Origin: Chloroflexota bacterium
GTDB taxonomy: Bacteria > Chloroflexota > FW602-bin22 > JAMCYS01
Direction of reading: 5' to 3'
Length of the DNA: 9,541 nt
NCBI GenBank assembly: GCA_021847625.1
Contig: JAJZQK010000085.1
Location: forward strand, 1-9,541
Shown here: piece by piece, positions 1 through 6,504 of the stretch
Position numbering within the stretch: position 1 is the first letter of the stretch
Layout of the letters: each line of letters starts with the position of its first letter
Translations under genes and position numbers: made by a program
Notes under the pieces: generated by a model
Told to the model about the DNA's origin: nothing
What the model saw: only the letters and a program-made list of their open reading frames with translations
Databases searched by the model: none

Positions 1-2295
1 TGCCCCGAAGACCGGGTCGAAGCCCTTCTTGGCCAACCACTCCTTGGCAGCAGTGCTGAGTTGGATATGCAAGCCACTCTCGCCCAGGCGCTCGCCAAGC
101 TGGCGGGCCATCAGGTCCACGATCCGCAGAATCTGCTCCTGCGTCAGCGGATGGAAGATGATTATCTCATCCACTCGGTTGAGGAACTCGGGCCGGAAGG
201 TCCGCTTCATCTCCTCGTCGATGAGCGAGCGCGTCCGCTTGTCCTCGTCGCCGGCCGCGCCAGACGTGGCGAAGCCGATGCGGTTCTGCTGGTTGATGTA
301 CTGCGTGCCCACGTTGGACGTCATAATCAGTACCGTGTTCCGGAAGTCCACCGTGTGGCCCTGACCGTCGGTCATCCGCCCATCCTCCAGGATCTGCAGC
401 AAGGAGTTGAAGACGTCCGGGTGGGCCTTCTCGATCTCGTCGAAGAGGACCACCTGGTACGGCCGCCGCCGCACCGACTCCGTCAACTGGCCGCCCTGCT
501 CGTAGCCCACGTATCCGGGAGGCGCACCGAGCATTCGCGAGACGGTGTGCTTCTCCATGTACTCCGACATGTCGACGCGGAACATCGCGTCCTCGTCGTC
601 GAACAGGAACTCCGCCAGCGCCCGGGCCAGCTCGGTCTTGCCGACGCCGGTGGGGCCGAGGAAGATGAAGCTACCGATCGGCCGCTTGGGATCCTTCAGG
701 CCGGAGCGCGAACGACGGATGGCGTCGGAAATGGCCACCACCGCCTCATCCTGGCCAATAATCCGCTCGTGCAGACGGCTCTCCATATCCAGCAGTCGCT
801 TCGATTCGGTCTCCAGCATTCGGCTCACCGGGATGCCGGTCCACTTGCCGACCAGCTCGGCGATGTCCTCCTCGTCGACGACCTCGTCGATGCCCTTGTC
901 GGCCTGCCACTTGGTGCGGGCCTCCTGGAAGCGCTGCTGCAGCCCCAACCACTCCGACCGCACGCGGGCGGCCTTCTCGTAGTCGCGGGTCTGGCCGGCC
1001 TCTTCCTCTTCCTTACGCAACGCGCGCAGGCGCTGGTCCATCTCCTTCAGATCGGGCGGCATGCTGAACATATCCATGCGCACCTTCGCCGCCGCCTCGT
1101 CGACCAGGTCGATCGCCTTGTCAGGCAGGAAGCGGTCGGTGATGTAGCGGTGAGACAGATGGGCCGCGGCTGTTAGGGCCGAGTCCTCGATCTTCAATTG
1201 ATGGTGCTGCTCGTACCTCTCGCGCAGGCCGCGGAGGATGTCCACCGTCTCCTCCACCGTCGGCTCGTCGACGTACACGGGCTGGAAGCGCCGCTCCAGA
1301 GCGGCATCCTTCTCTATGCGCTCGCGGTACTCGTTGAGCGTGGTCGCGCCCACGGCCTGCATCTCGCCCCTCGCCAGGGCCGGTTTCAGCATATTGGAGG
1401 CGTCGATCGCCCCCTGGGCCGCACCGGCGCCCACCAGGGTGTGCAGCTCGTCGATGAAGAGGATGATCTCGCCCTTGGCGTGGCGGATCTCGTTCATCAC
1501 CGCCTTCAGGCGCTCCTCGAACTCGCCGCGGAACTTCGAGCCCGCCACGAGCGAGCCCAGGTCCAGGGCGACGACGCGCTTGTCGAGCAGCATCTCCGGG
1601 ACGTCGCCCGAGACGATGCGCTGGGCGAGGCCCTCGACGATGGCCGTCTTGCCGACGCCCGGCTGCCCGATCAGCACGGGGTTGTTCTTCGTGCGGCGCG
1701 ACAGGATCTGGATCACGCGCCGGATCTCGTCGTCGCGCCCCACCACGGGGTCTAGCTGGCCGTTGCGGGCCAGCTCTGTCAAATCTTGGCTATGTTTCTC
1801 CAACATCTGGTACCGATTCTCCGCCTGAGGATCGGTCACCTTCTGTCCACCACGAATCTCTTCGATAGCTCGGTTCACCTTCTCTTTGTCGATGCCGAAC
1901 TCCTGCAGCGTGCGCGCGGCCGTGCCATCTCGCTCCGACACGACGCCGAGCAGCAGGTGCTCCGTGCTTATGTAGTCGTCGCCCATGCGCTGCGCCTCGG
2001 CCTCGGCCGTGTCCAGCACCTTCTTTAAACGGTACGTGATAAACACCTGCACCTGGCCGCTGGGACTCCAGTAGTTGCGGGGCGCCGAAGTGAGCGCCTG
2101 CTCCAGCCGGGAGCGAATGGTTTCGCCGTCAACGCCCAGCCGCTGCAAGATCTGGGAAACGACGCCCTCCGGCTGTTCCACTAGAGCAAGCAGCATGTGT
2201 TCGGTGTCCATCTGCGTATGCTGCATCCGCAGCATTATCTCCTGGGCCCTGGCCAGGGCCTCTTGAGCTTTCTCTGTAAATCGTTCTGGTTTCAT
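1..2295 (-). CDS. clpC: ATP-dependent Clp protease ATP-binding subunit ClpC (3' end cut by window)
   Basis: This is a Hsp100 AAA+ unfoldase that feeds substrates to ClpP in the cytoplasm. 765 codons are visible, and the frame is still open at base 1 within a Phe-Asp-Pro-Val-Phe-Gly-Ala motif, so roughly 50 C-terminal residues are missing compared with typical ClpC. Two Clp_N repeats occupy about residues 5-70 and 85-150. The first AAA domain has Walker A GQPGVGKT at 210-217 and Walker B FIDE at 280-283. A UVR-like acidic/coiled linker lies at about 420-455, which favours ClpC over ClpB because the long ClpB middle domain is absent. The second AAA domain has Walker A GPTGVGKT at 547-554 and Walker B LFDE at 617-620. 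I chose ATG 2295 because AAGGAA (2308-2303) lies 7 nt upstream; ATG 2301 is in frame but sits almost on top of that ribosome site. The gene has its own promoter. No mcsA, mcsB or ctsR is adjacent in the window. Confidence 0.96.
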   Translation of the reverse strand, partial: MKPERFTEKAQEALARAQEIMLRMQHTQMDTEHMLLALVEQPEGVVSQILQRLGVDGETIRSRLEQALTSAPRNYWSPSGQVQVFITYRLKKVLDTAEAEAQRMGDDYISTEHLLLGVVSERDGTAARTLQEFGIDKEKVNRAIEEIRGGQKVTDPQAENRYQMLEKHSQDLTELARNGQLDPVVGRDDEIRRVIQILSRRTKNNPVLIGQPGVGKTAIVEGLAQRIVSGDVPEMLLDKRVVALDLGSLVAGSKFRGEFEERLKAVMNEIRHAKGEIILFIDELHTLVGAGAAQGAIDASNMLKPALARGEMQAVGATTLNEYRERIEKDAALERRFQPVYVDEPTVEETVDILRGLRERYEQHHQLKIEDSALTAAAHLSHRYITDRFLPDKAIDLVDEAAAKVRMDMFSMPPDLKEMDQRLRALRKEEEEAGQTRDYEKAARVRSEWLGLQQRFQEARTKWQADKGIDEVVDEEDIAELVGKWTGIPVSRMLETESKRLLDMESRLHERIIGQDEAVVAISDAIRRSRSGLKDPKRPIGSFIFLGPTGVGKTELARALAEFLFDDEDAMFRVDMSEYMEKHTVSRMLGAPPGYVGYEQGGQLTESVRRRPYQVVLFDEIEKAHPDVFNSLLQILEDGRMTDGQGHTVDFRNTVLIMTSNVGTQYINQQNRIGFATSGAAGDEDKRTRSLIDEEMKRTFRPEFLNRVDEIIIFHPLTQEQILRIVDLMARQLGERLGESGLHIQLSTAAKEWLAKKGFDPVFGA

Positions 2296-2390
2296 GACCA
2301 TCTTCCTTGTCTGGAACAGATGGAACGTTCCCTATCCTGCACGCCGGGCAGCGATTCGTTAGCTCCATCCAGTCTCCTGCTAACTAAGGA

Positions 2391-2449
2391 CAACTCTGAG
2401 TACAGCAAGATTATAAGAGTTGAGCCTACCGTTGTCAAGGCTTCTTATA
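2391..2449 (-). promoter_or_regulatory. Inverted repeats overlapping the clpC promoter (candidate operator)
   Basis: Two dyads overlap the promoter. One is TATAAGA (2412-2418) with TCTTATA (2443-2449); inside it, AGCC/GGCT extends the symmetry after a 4-nt asymmetry, so the arms bracket the -35 box and most of the spacer. The other is CAACTCT (2391-2397) with AGAGTTG (2416-2422), flanking the -10 box and the start site. Neither matches the CIRCE (HrcA), CtsR or HspR/HAIR consensus as I know them. Calling it a repressor-binding site is an inference from position and symmetry only. Confidence 0.4.
2410..2438 (-). promoter_or_regulatory. Consensus sigma70-type promoter of clpC
   Basis: Read on the minus strand, TTGACA (2438-2433) and TATAAT (2415-2410) are both perfect consensus hexamers separated by exactly 17 nt. 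The predicted transcript starts near 2403, giving an untranslated leader of about 108 nt before the clpC ATG. A perfect housekeeping promoter implies high basal expression unless it is repressed; see the overlapping inverted repeats. Confidence 0.88.
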
Positions 2450-2770
2450 GCGGTCGCGTAAGCCGGGCCGCTCGGCGCCGGGGACCACCTTCCCGACGCG
2501 ACCTTTCTATGTACTACTATTGCAAGTTGCGAGCCCAGCACCCCGCGGCGGGCAAGACCTTCCAAACTAATCTGGGGTAATTCGGGGGACCGCGGCGCCC
2601 TCTGCCGGCTTCCCTTGCAGTAGGGGACCGGACCGCGCGCTGCGGCGACGTCGGGGCAGGGAAGAGGAAAAACATTAAAGAAGAAAAGAGAAGAAAAGAA
2701 CAGAAGGTTGAGGCATCAGCCGACGAGGGACAGCGCCAGTGGCGTATCCCCGGGCCCAATTCGGAGCACG
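2439..2770. other. Noncoding stretch upstream of the clpC promoter
   Basis: About 330 bp separate the ars-operon terminator from the clpC promoter. I see no credible gene: the short open frames are arginine/proline-rich, lack ribosome sites and resemble no family I know. It contains an 8-bp inverted repeat, GGTCGCGT (2452-2459) with ACGCGACC (2496-2503), just upstream of the promoter. It also holds GC-rich sequence at about 2580-2660 and a homopurine tract listed separately. It could host a small RNA, or regulatory structure for clpC, but nothing in the sequence proves either. Confidence 0.5.
2677..2700. repeat. Homopurine tract with tandem 10-bp repeat
   Basis: The plus strand carries 24 uninterrupted purines, including two exact tandem copies of AGAAGAAAAG (2679-2688 and 2689-2698). 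It is a strikingly A-rich island in GC-rich surroundings. On the minus strand, the transcribed direction of both neighbours, it would read as a U/C-rich tract about 70-95 nt beyond the stem-loop at 2771-2810. Confidence 0.7.
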
Positions 2771-2810
2771 GACCGCTCGCGGCTACCCGACCACCTAGCC
2801 GCGAGCGGTC
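2771..2810 (-). terminator. Perfect 14-bp stem-loop at the end of the ars operon
   Basis: GACCGCTCGCGGCT (2771-2784) and its exact reverse complement (2797-2810) enclose a 12-nt loop. The structure begins inside the last codons of the phosphoesterase gene, covers its TAG stop, and ends 24 nt after it. No run of T follows directly on the minus strand, so this is not a textbook intrinsic terminator. It may act as a 3' stabilising or bidirectional structure, or terminate with help from the pyrimidine-rich RNA further down. Confidence 0.55.
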
Positions 2811-3514
2811 TCTAGCAGTTCGGCAAATCGCGCCGGCAGCCCGCCGGCCCGCACGGCGCTGGCGGCCCCTGCCACATCGTAGGCTACCCGCCGGAAATCA
2901 GCCACAGCGCCGTCCGCGCGCACGTCGAGCAGGACGTAGCAGCTCCTCACATCGCCATCCTTGGGCTTGCCGACGCTGCCGGTGTTGACGAAGAGCACAC
3001 CCGCGACCTCCTTGGCGTACGGCAGATGGGTGTGGCCGAATATCAACACGTCGGCCTCGCTGGCCCGGGCCAAGCGCTCGAAGGAGTGATCGGGACGGCT
3101 CTCGTACAGGTACTCGTTGATCTTGCGCGGGCTGCCGTGCACCAGCAAGAAGCGCCTGCCCGCGGCCTCGAATCTGATCTGCGGGTGCAGCGAACGCAGG
3201 AACGCCTTGTTCTCCGCCGTCACGCGTTCACGGCTCCACATCAGAGAAAGATCGCCCAGGCGCCTCATCTCGGGGTCGGTGTAGGCGCAGCCGCACTCGT
3301 CCTTGTCGAAGCCGACCCCCTCGTCGTAGTTGCCCATCACCGTGGGGATGCCCCTCTCTCGGATGAGGGCGATCACCTCGTTGGGGAAGGCCCCGTAGCC
3401 CACCAGGTCGCCCAGGCAGTAGACACGATCCACGCCCTGGGCGTCCATGTCGGCCAGCACCGCCTCCAGGGCGTGCAGGTTGCCGTGAATATCGCTCAGC
3501 ACCGCGATACGCAT
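2795..3514 (-). CDS. Calcineurin-like metallophosphoesterase (YfcE/MJ0936-like)
   Basis: This is a 239-aa predicted dinuclear-metal phosphodiesterase of the YfcE-type metallophosphoesterase family, probably cytoplasmic (no signal peptide). The metal-ligand motifs are in order: D-I-H-G-N at 8-12, G-D-L-V-G at 35-39, G-N-Y-D at 61-64, V-H-G at 125-127 and G-H-T-H at 160-163, followed by an N-T-G-S-V-G-K-P motif. The usual GNH(D/E) motif reads GNYD here, so the general-acid His is replaced by Tyr; some YfcE relatives also vary at this position. A Cys-Gly-Cys insert lies at 74-76. I chose ATG 3514 because AAGGAGG (3529-3523) lies 8 nt upstream; the in-frame ATG at 3565 would add 17 residues that contain this ribosome site. 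It is the third gene after arsR and acr3, which suggests co-transcription, although the 93-nt gap is wider than elsewhere. The substrate is unknown. Confidence 0.88.
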   Translation of the reverse strand: MRIAVLSDIHGNLHALEAVLADMDAQGVDRVYCLGDLVGYGAFPNEVIALIRERGIPTVMGNYDEGVGFDKDECGCAYTDPEMRRLGDLSLMWSRERVTAENKAFLRSLHPQIRFEAAGRRFLLVHGSPRKINEYLYESRPDHSFERLARASEADVLIFGHTHLPYAKEVAGVLFVNTGSVGKPKDGDVRSCYVLLDVRADGAVADFRRVAYDVAGAASAVRAGGLPARFAELLETARG

Positions 3515-3607
3515 AGGTCTAACCTCCTTGTGCAGCAAAACAGAAGAGAGAGGGGCAGAGTCCATCCGCGGCCCGCCCCTCCCACTACGCGCTATTACCG
3601 GCCTTCA

Positions 3608-4717
3608 CTAGGGCTCGGCGACAGCATTCGCCCGTCGGACGGAGCCGTCGCCATTGAACAGTCTTCGCCTCAACCACAGCGAGACGTAGACCAGGCTGAT
3701 CAGCACCGGCACCTCGATCAAGGGCCCCACCACTGCCGCCAAAGCCTGGCCCGAGGCGATGCCGAACACGCCCACCGCCACGGCGATCGCCAGCTCGAAG
3801 TTGTTGGAGGCCGCCGTGAACGACAGCGTCGTCGCCTGGCCGTAGGGGAAGCCCATCTTCCACGACATGAAGTAGGAGACGGCAAACATAATGGCGAAGT
3901 AGGCCAAGAGCGGGATGGCGATGCGTACCACGTCCAGCGGCAGCGCCAGGATGACCTCACCCTTGAGCGAGAACATCACGACGATGGTGAACAACAGTGC
4001 CAGCAGCGCCGTCGGCGCCAGCTTGGGCATGAAAACCCTATCATACCACTGCTTGCCGCGCACCTTGATGCCCACGTAACGGGTGATCACGCCGGCCGCC
4101 AGGGGAATGCCCAGGAAGATGAGAACGGATTTGGCGATGTCCCAGAACTCGATCCGGATCGCCTGGCCCGCGCCTAGTCCCAGCCACGTCGGCAGTAGGG
4201 TGATGAAGAAGTAGGCCAGCACCGAGTAGAACAGCACCTGGAACACGGAGTTGAGGGCCACCAGCACGGCGCAGTACTCGTTGTCGCCGTCGGCCAGCCA
4301 GTTCCAGATGAGCACCATGGCGATGCAGCGCGCCAAACCGACGAGGATGAGTCCCGTGCGATACTCCGGCAGGTCGGGCAAGAGCAGCCAGGCCAGAGCG
4401 AACATAATCACCGGCCCGACTAGCCAGTTCTGAACCAGTGAGACGGCGAACATCCGCCAGGCGTTACGGACCTTGCCCAGTTCCTCGTACTTCACCCGGG
4501 CCAGCACCGGGTACATCATCCAAAGGAGACCCAGGGCGATGGGCAGCGAGACGGTGTCGAGGCGGGCCGAGTCCAGGGCGTCGGCCACGCCGGGGTAGAC
4601 GTAGCCCAGCCCTAGTCCCAGGGCCATGGCCACGAAAATCCACAGCGGCAGCAAGCGGTCGAGCGTCGAGAGTCTCTTGGCCGCGCTCGCCTGCGCGGTC
4701 GGGTTGGGTTGAGCCAT
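3608..4717 (-). CDS. acr3: Arsenite efflux transporter Acr3
   Basis: This 369-aa polytopic inner-membrane protein of the ACR3 (bile/arsenite/riboflavin transporter) family exports arsenite, As(III), using the proton motive force. The sequence shows about ten hydrophobic segments. It has the diagnostic A-R-C-I-A-M-V stretch, with the functionally conserved Cys at residue 131 and W-N just after. A second conserved segment, N-N-F-E-L-A-I-A, has Glu308 in the position of the essential Glu of this family. Length is normal for ACR3. It starts 24 nt after the arsR stop and is presumably co-transcribed and derepressed by As(III) through ArsR. The ribosome site is somewhat unusual: GGAGG touches the ATG directly and a second AGGAGG lies 11 nt upstream. 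Confidence 0.95.
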   Translation of the reverse strand: MAQPNPTAQASAAKRLSTLDRLLPLWIFVAMALGLGLGYVYPGVADALDSARLDTVSLPIALGLLWMMYPVLARVKYEELGKVRNAWRMFAVSLVQNWLVGPVIMFALAWLLLPDLPEYRTGLILVGLARCIAMVLIWNWLADGDNEYCAVLVALNSVFQVLFYSVLAYFFITLLPTWLGLGAGQAIRIEFWDIAKSVLIFLGIPLAAGVITRYVGIKVRGKQWYDRVFMPKLAPTALLALLFTIVVMFSLKGEVILALPLDVVRIAIPLLAYFAIMFAVSYFMSWKMGFPYGQATTLSFTAASNNFELAIAVAVGVFGIASGQALAAVVGPLIEVPVLISLVYVSLWLRRRLFNGDGSVRRANAVAEP

Positions 4718-4741
4718 CCTCCAACTGTCCTCCTACTATCT

Positions 4742-5113
4742 CTAACGAACGCTGCGAACCCGGCAGGAGACCGGCCGCGGGTCCGTCTGCGAGGTATCCA
4801 ACAGGCCCTGGAGCGCCTGCCGCAGATGCGCCGTGCCGGCCTCATCCAGCGAATAATAGACCCAGCGGGCATCGTCGGGATCGCGGCGGTCGCGCACCAA
4901 CGCGGCCCGTTTGAGTACGGCCATGTGGTGGGAGATCGTGCCCTGGCTGAGGCCGAGTTCCTCGGTCAGGTGGCAGACGCACTGCTCGCCCTTGCGCAGC
5001 AGCACGAATATGCGCAGGCGCACGGGATCGGCCAACGCCGAGAGTCCGGCCCACAGAGCAGCCTCTACAGGCGGATCCACCTCACGCTGCCGCTGCGCAA
5101 CACGTCCTGACAA
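4742..5113 (-). CDS. arsR: ArsR-family arsenite-responsive repressor, TTG start
   Basis: This winged-helix repressor of the ArsR/SmtB family has 123 aa. The As(III)-binding Cys-Val-Cys motif is at residues 45-47, at the start of the DNA-recognition region, followed by L-S-Q-G-T-I-S-H-H-M and the R-x-G/R-type wing (W-V-Y-Y-S-L). A further Cys at 117 near the C-terminus could act as an extra ligand. I chose TTG 5113: GGAGG (5123-5119) sits 5 nt upstream, and the predicted transcript starts only about 20 nt earlier. The farthest upstream ATG (5221) lies upstream of the promoter and so cannot be in this mRNA; it would also add 36 residues unlike the family. The protein likely represses its own operon (arsR, acr3, phosphoesterase). 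Confidence 0.93.
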   Translation of the reverse strand: MSGRVAQRQREVDPPVEAALWAGLSALADPVRLRIFVLLRKGEQCVCHLTEELGLSQGTISHHMAVLKRAALVRDRRDPDDARWVYYSLDEAGTAHLRQALQGLLDTSQTDPRPVSCRVRSVR

Positions 5114-5128
5114 GATGTCCTCCGGTAG

Positions 5129-5144
5129 ATTGATTGCTATTAAT
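5129..5144 (-). promoter_or_regulatory. Candidate ArsR operator
   Basis: This is an imperfect dyad, ATTGAT-N4-ATTAAT (one mismatch between arms), in an A/T-rich patch. It overlaps the 3' half of the -10 box and the predicted transcription start. ArsR/SmtB repressors commonly bind such A/T-rich dyads overlapping the promoter. The assignment rests on position, symmetry and the adjacent arsR gene. Confidence 0.5.
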
Positions 5145-5170
5145 ATATCTCCAGGATGCCTTGCTGTCAA
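5142..5170 (-). promoter_or_regulatory. Promoter of the ars operon
   Basis: On the minus strand TTGACA (5170-5165) is followed after 17 nt by TATATT (5147-5142), one mismatch from consensus. The predicted start lies near 5135, giving a leader of about 22 nt before the arsR TTG. The promoter lies between the end of the redox cluster and arsR, so the ars genes form their own unit even though both read in the same direction. Confidence 0.82.
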
Positions 5171-5229
5171 GAGGAGGAGAGAAGAGCCACAGGATGGTGG
5201 TATCCGCCAATGGGGGCTCATTCAGCGAC

Positions 5230-5409
5230 TCAGCGCCACACGCCGGTACCCTGGCGGGGGTCCAACCCCTTGCACCTTGCCGCTTTGATTCTCTGCCAGA
5301 TGCACTCCCGCAAGAAAGCGAATGCGGCGGCTTGGTCTTTGCCCAGCATTATTCGCTCTAGTTCGGCCAGCTCCTTCTCGTCGAGGGAGACCGCCTCCTT
5401 GCCTGCCAT
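5230..5409 (-). CDS. Small conserved protein, paralog of the one at 6864-7010
   Basis: A 59-aa protein of unknown function. The ATG at 5409 is preceded by AAGGGGG with 7-nt spacing, a good ribosome site. The sequence is helical and charged, with a core R-I-M-L-G-K-D-Q-A-A-A-F-A-F-L at 19-33. From residue 7 it aligns without gaps to the 48-aa protein encoded at 6864-7010, with 18 identities over 42 positions by my count, including the D-Q-x-x-A-F-A-F-L block. That paralogy shows it is a real gene. Two Cys (36 and 46) are not shared with the paralog. It is the last gene of the redox cluster, 134 nt after the Fe-S protein. No membrane segment or signal peptide is visible. It may be an adaptor or regulatory peptide, but this is a guess. 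Confidence 0.8.
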   Translation of the reverse strand: MAGKEAVSLDEKELAELERIMLGKDQAAAFAFLRECIWQRIKAARCKGLDPRQGTGVWR

Positions 5410-5490
5410 TACGTTACCCCCTTGTCCGCTGCCACCGACGACGTCTACCTAGCCCCGACTCTGCCCGCGCCAGCCGGCTGCCCTCTGTGC

Positions 5491-5509
5491 TCTCGGGGAT
5501 GCCGCGAGA
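5491..5509 (-). other. Small hairpin in the 134-nt gap before the 59-aa gene
   Basis: TCTCG and CGAGA pair, with an inner GG/CC after one C-C mismatch and a 3-nt loop. No T-run follows, so it is not a clear intrinsic terminator. It may attenuate or stabilise the transcript between the Fe-S gene and the small gene, or be chance in GC-rich DNA. Confidence 0.25.
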
Positions 5510-5543
5510 CCGGCCACTCTGTAAGCGAGTATCTATCATCGCA

Positions 5544-6065
5544 TTAGCTGTCCATCCCCAGCCACTCGGCCAGCAGAGCGCGGTTGCGGTCGTACTCCGC
5601 CTCTGCCAGGCGCGGGCAGTCCCGCAGCCCTGCCTCGCCGAAGATGAGTCTGCCCGCCAGTGCGACGCAGGTGGCCTCGCCGCACTCCCGGCAGTTGCCG
5701 CCGGGCAGAAGCCGGTAGACGTCGAAGAGGCGTGGCGAGCGGCGGCGCTCGCGCACCGGCGTCAGCTCCTCCCTCCGCGCCCAGGCCTCGTTGATGCGCC
5801 CGCGCAGCCACTCCAGCACCGCCCGGGCGTCGTCCTCGTCCAGCGCCTTGGCCAGGGTAACGATCCGCGGGTAGACCGTCAGCAGCCGGCCCTCCTTGAC
5901 CATTGTGAGGATGGCGGCGTCGTGGTTGTAGCCGGCCTGGGGTAACAGCGCCGCCAGGTAGGGCAACGCCTCGCCCACATCGCAGGATATCTCGGCCACC
6001 ACCCGAATCCTCTCCGCATCGGCCAGGCAGTCCATCACCTGGGAAATGCGTATCTGAGCCACCAA
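5544..6065 (-). CDS. 4Fe-4S domain protein (RnfB/CFeSP-type Fe-S motif)
   Basis: A 173-aa predicted soluble protein. The C-terminal quarter carries a C-x2-C-G-x3-C-x16-C-P motif (Cys125, 128, 133, 150), the pattern of the PF04060 4Fe-4S domain found in RnfB and in the large subunit of the corrinoid Fe-S protein. The N-terminal two-thirds (about 1-105) is a helical domain that I cannot name, with conserved-looking stretches such as Y-L-A-A-L-L-P-Q-A-G-Y-N-H and D-E-D-D-A-R-A-V-L-E-W-L; Cys13 and Cys28 lie there. No other redox domain is attached, so the protein probably passes electrons to or from a partner in the cluster. The start is TTG 6065 or the adjacent GTG 6062; the only upstream ribosome-like sequence is GGAA about 9 nt before the TTG, so the start is not firm. 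It follows the candidate selenoprotein by 44 nt. Confidence 0.82.
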   Translation of the reverse strand: MVAQIRISQVMDCLADAERIRVVAEISCDVGEALPYLAALLPQAGYNHDAAILTMVKEGRLLTVYPRIVTLAKALDEDDARAVLEWLRGRINEAWARREELTPVRERRRSPRLFDVYRLLPGGNCRECGEATCVALAGRLIFGEAGLRDCPRLAEAEYDRNRALLAEWLGMDS

Positions 6066-6109
6066 GTCGGCGTGTTCCGTCTAGCCCACCCCCGTCTGCC
6101 GGTCTTCGG

Positions 6110-6481
6110 TTAGGCCCCGTTCACGAGCTGCGCCCCCATCTTGTCCAGCAACTTGCAGATCATCGGCGTCGAGATGCCTCCGGCGAACCGCGGCCTGCCG
6201 GCAATGCTCACAAGAGGCAGCGCCAACCCCCGCGTGCTGATCAAGCGCAGAACGTCCAAGTGCGACTCGAACATCACGGGCGAGAAGATGTCCACGTATT
6301 CGACCGTAACCCCTTCGCCGTAGCGCGAACCCAGCTCGTCGGCCAAGGTGGCCGCCTGCTGCTCTATCGTAGTTTCCTCGGTGCCGCAATCTGACCCACA
6401 ACTTGGGCCACTTTGCGAGCCTCAGCCACAGCTCTGCAGGGGTTGCTCGCTACCGAATACGTGTACCTTGATCGTCTCCAA
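6110..6481 (-). CDS. Candidate selenoprotein: thioredoxin-fold protein with Cys-Gly-Sec active site
   Basis: This frame has an in-frame TGA at codon 20 (6424-6422). Read as selenocysteine it gives 123 aa. It begins with a beta strand (I-K-V-H-V-F-G-S-E), then S-C-G-U-G-S with Cys18 and Sec20, then Cys28 and Cys32. A helix, a second strand (V-T-V-E-Y-V-D-I, 58-65), a cis-Pro-like L-P-L-V (88-91) and a G-G-I-S turn (101-104) follow. This is a thioredoxin-like layout, distantly recalling YuzD/DUF1462. The frame stays homologous-looking on both sides of the TGA, and a SECIS-like hairpin starts 3 nt after it. I chose TTG 6481 because GGAGG (6494-6490) lies 8 nt upstream; GTG 6508 and 6502 are alternatives. 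An ordinary gene call would start at Leu46 and lose the whole active site. If Sec is not inserted, this would be a pseudogene with a Cys-to-stop change. The upstream neighbour is a lipoyl protein, a plausible dithiol partner. Confidence 0.72.
6384..6424 (-). promoter_or_regulatory. Sec codon UGA and candidate bacterial SECIS hairpin
   Basis: UGA occupies 6424-6422. From 6418 to 6384 the mRNA folds as a lower stem of UCGCAA with UUGCGG (6 bp, one U-G), a 2x2 internal loop (AG/AG), and an upper stem of UGGCCCA with UGGGUCA (7 bp, one G-U). The apical loop is AGUUG, with G in its second position. The loop begins 18 nt after the UGA. Family knowledge: bacterial SECIS elements lie directly after the UGA, with a small apical loop bearing an early G about 16-37 nt downstream. 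This hairpin meets that pattern. I paired it by hand and did not compute energies. Confidence 0.65.
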
Positions 6482-6504
6482 ACTCCAACCCTCCCGTTCC
6501 ACAT

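Noticed and set aside
61..1176. Long plus-strand open frame of 371 codons
   Set aside because: It is antisense to clpC, whose minus-strand frame has clear AAA+ motifs throughout. The plus-strand translation is Leu/Arg/His-rich and resembles no family; it is a product of GC-biased codon use.
2322..2331. 10-bp palindrome GGAACGTTCC in the clpC leader
   Set aside because: It resembles a collapsed Gram-positive SOS box but lacks the N4 spacer, and it lies about 80 nt inside the transcript; probably chance.
2517..2759. Minus-strand frame of 80 codons in the gap before clpC
   Set aside because: No ribosome site and no family resemblance; the hydrophobic-looking stretch comes from the pyrimidine tract.
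3026..4177. Long plus-strand open frame of 383 codons
   Set aside because: It is antisense across the phosphoesterase and acr3 genes, both well supported by motifs; the product is low-complexity His/Arg/Gln-rich.
5171..5229. Terminator for the redox cluster before the ars promoter
   Set aside because: I looked for a stem-loop plus T-run and found only a 4-bp GGAT/ATCC stem; not enough to call.
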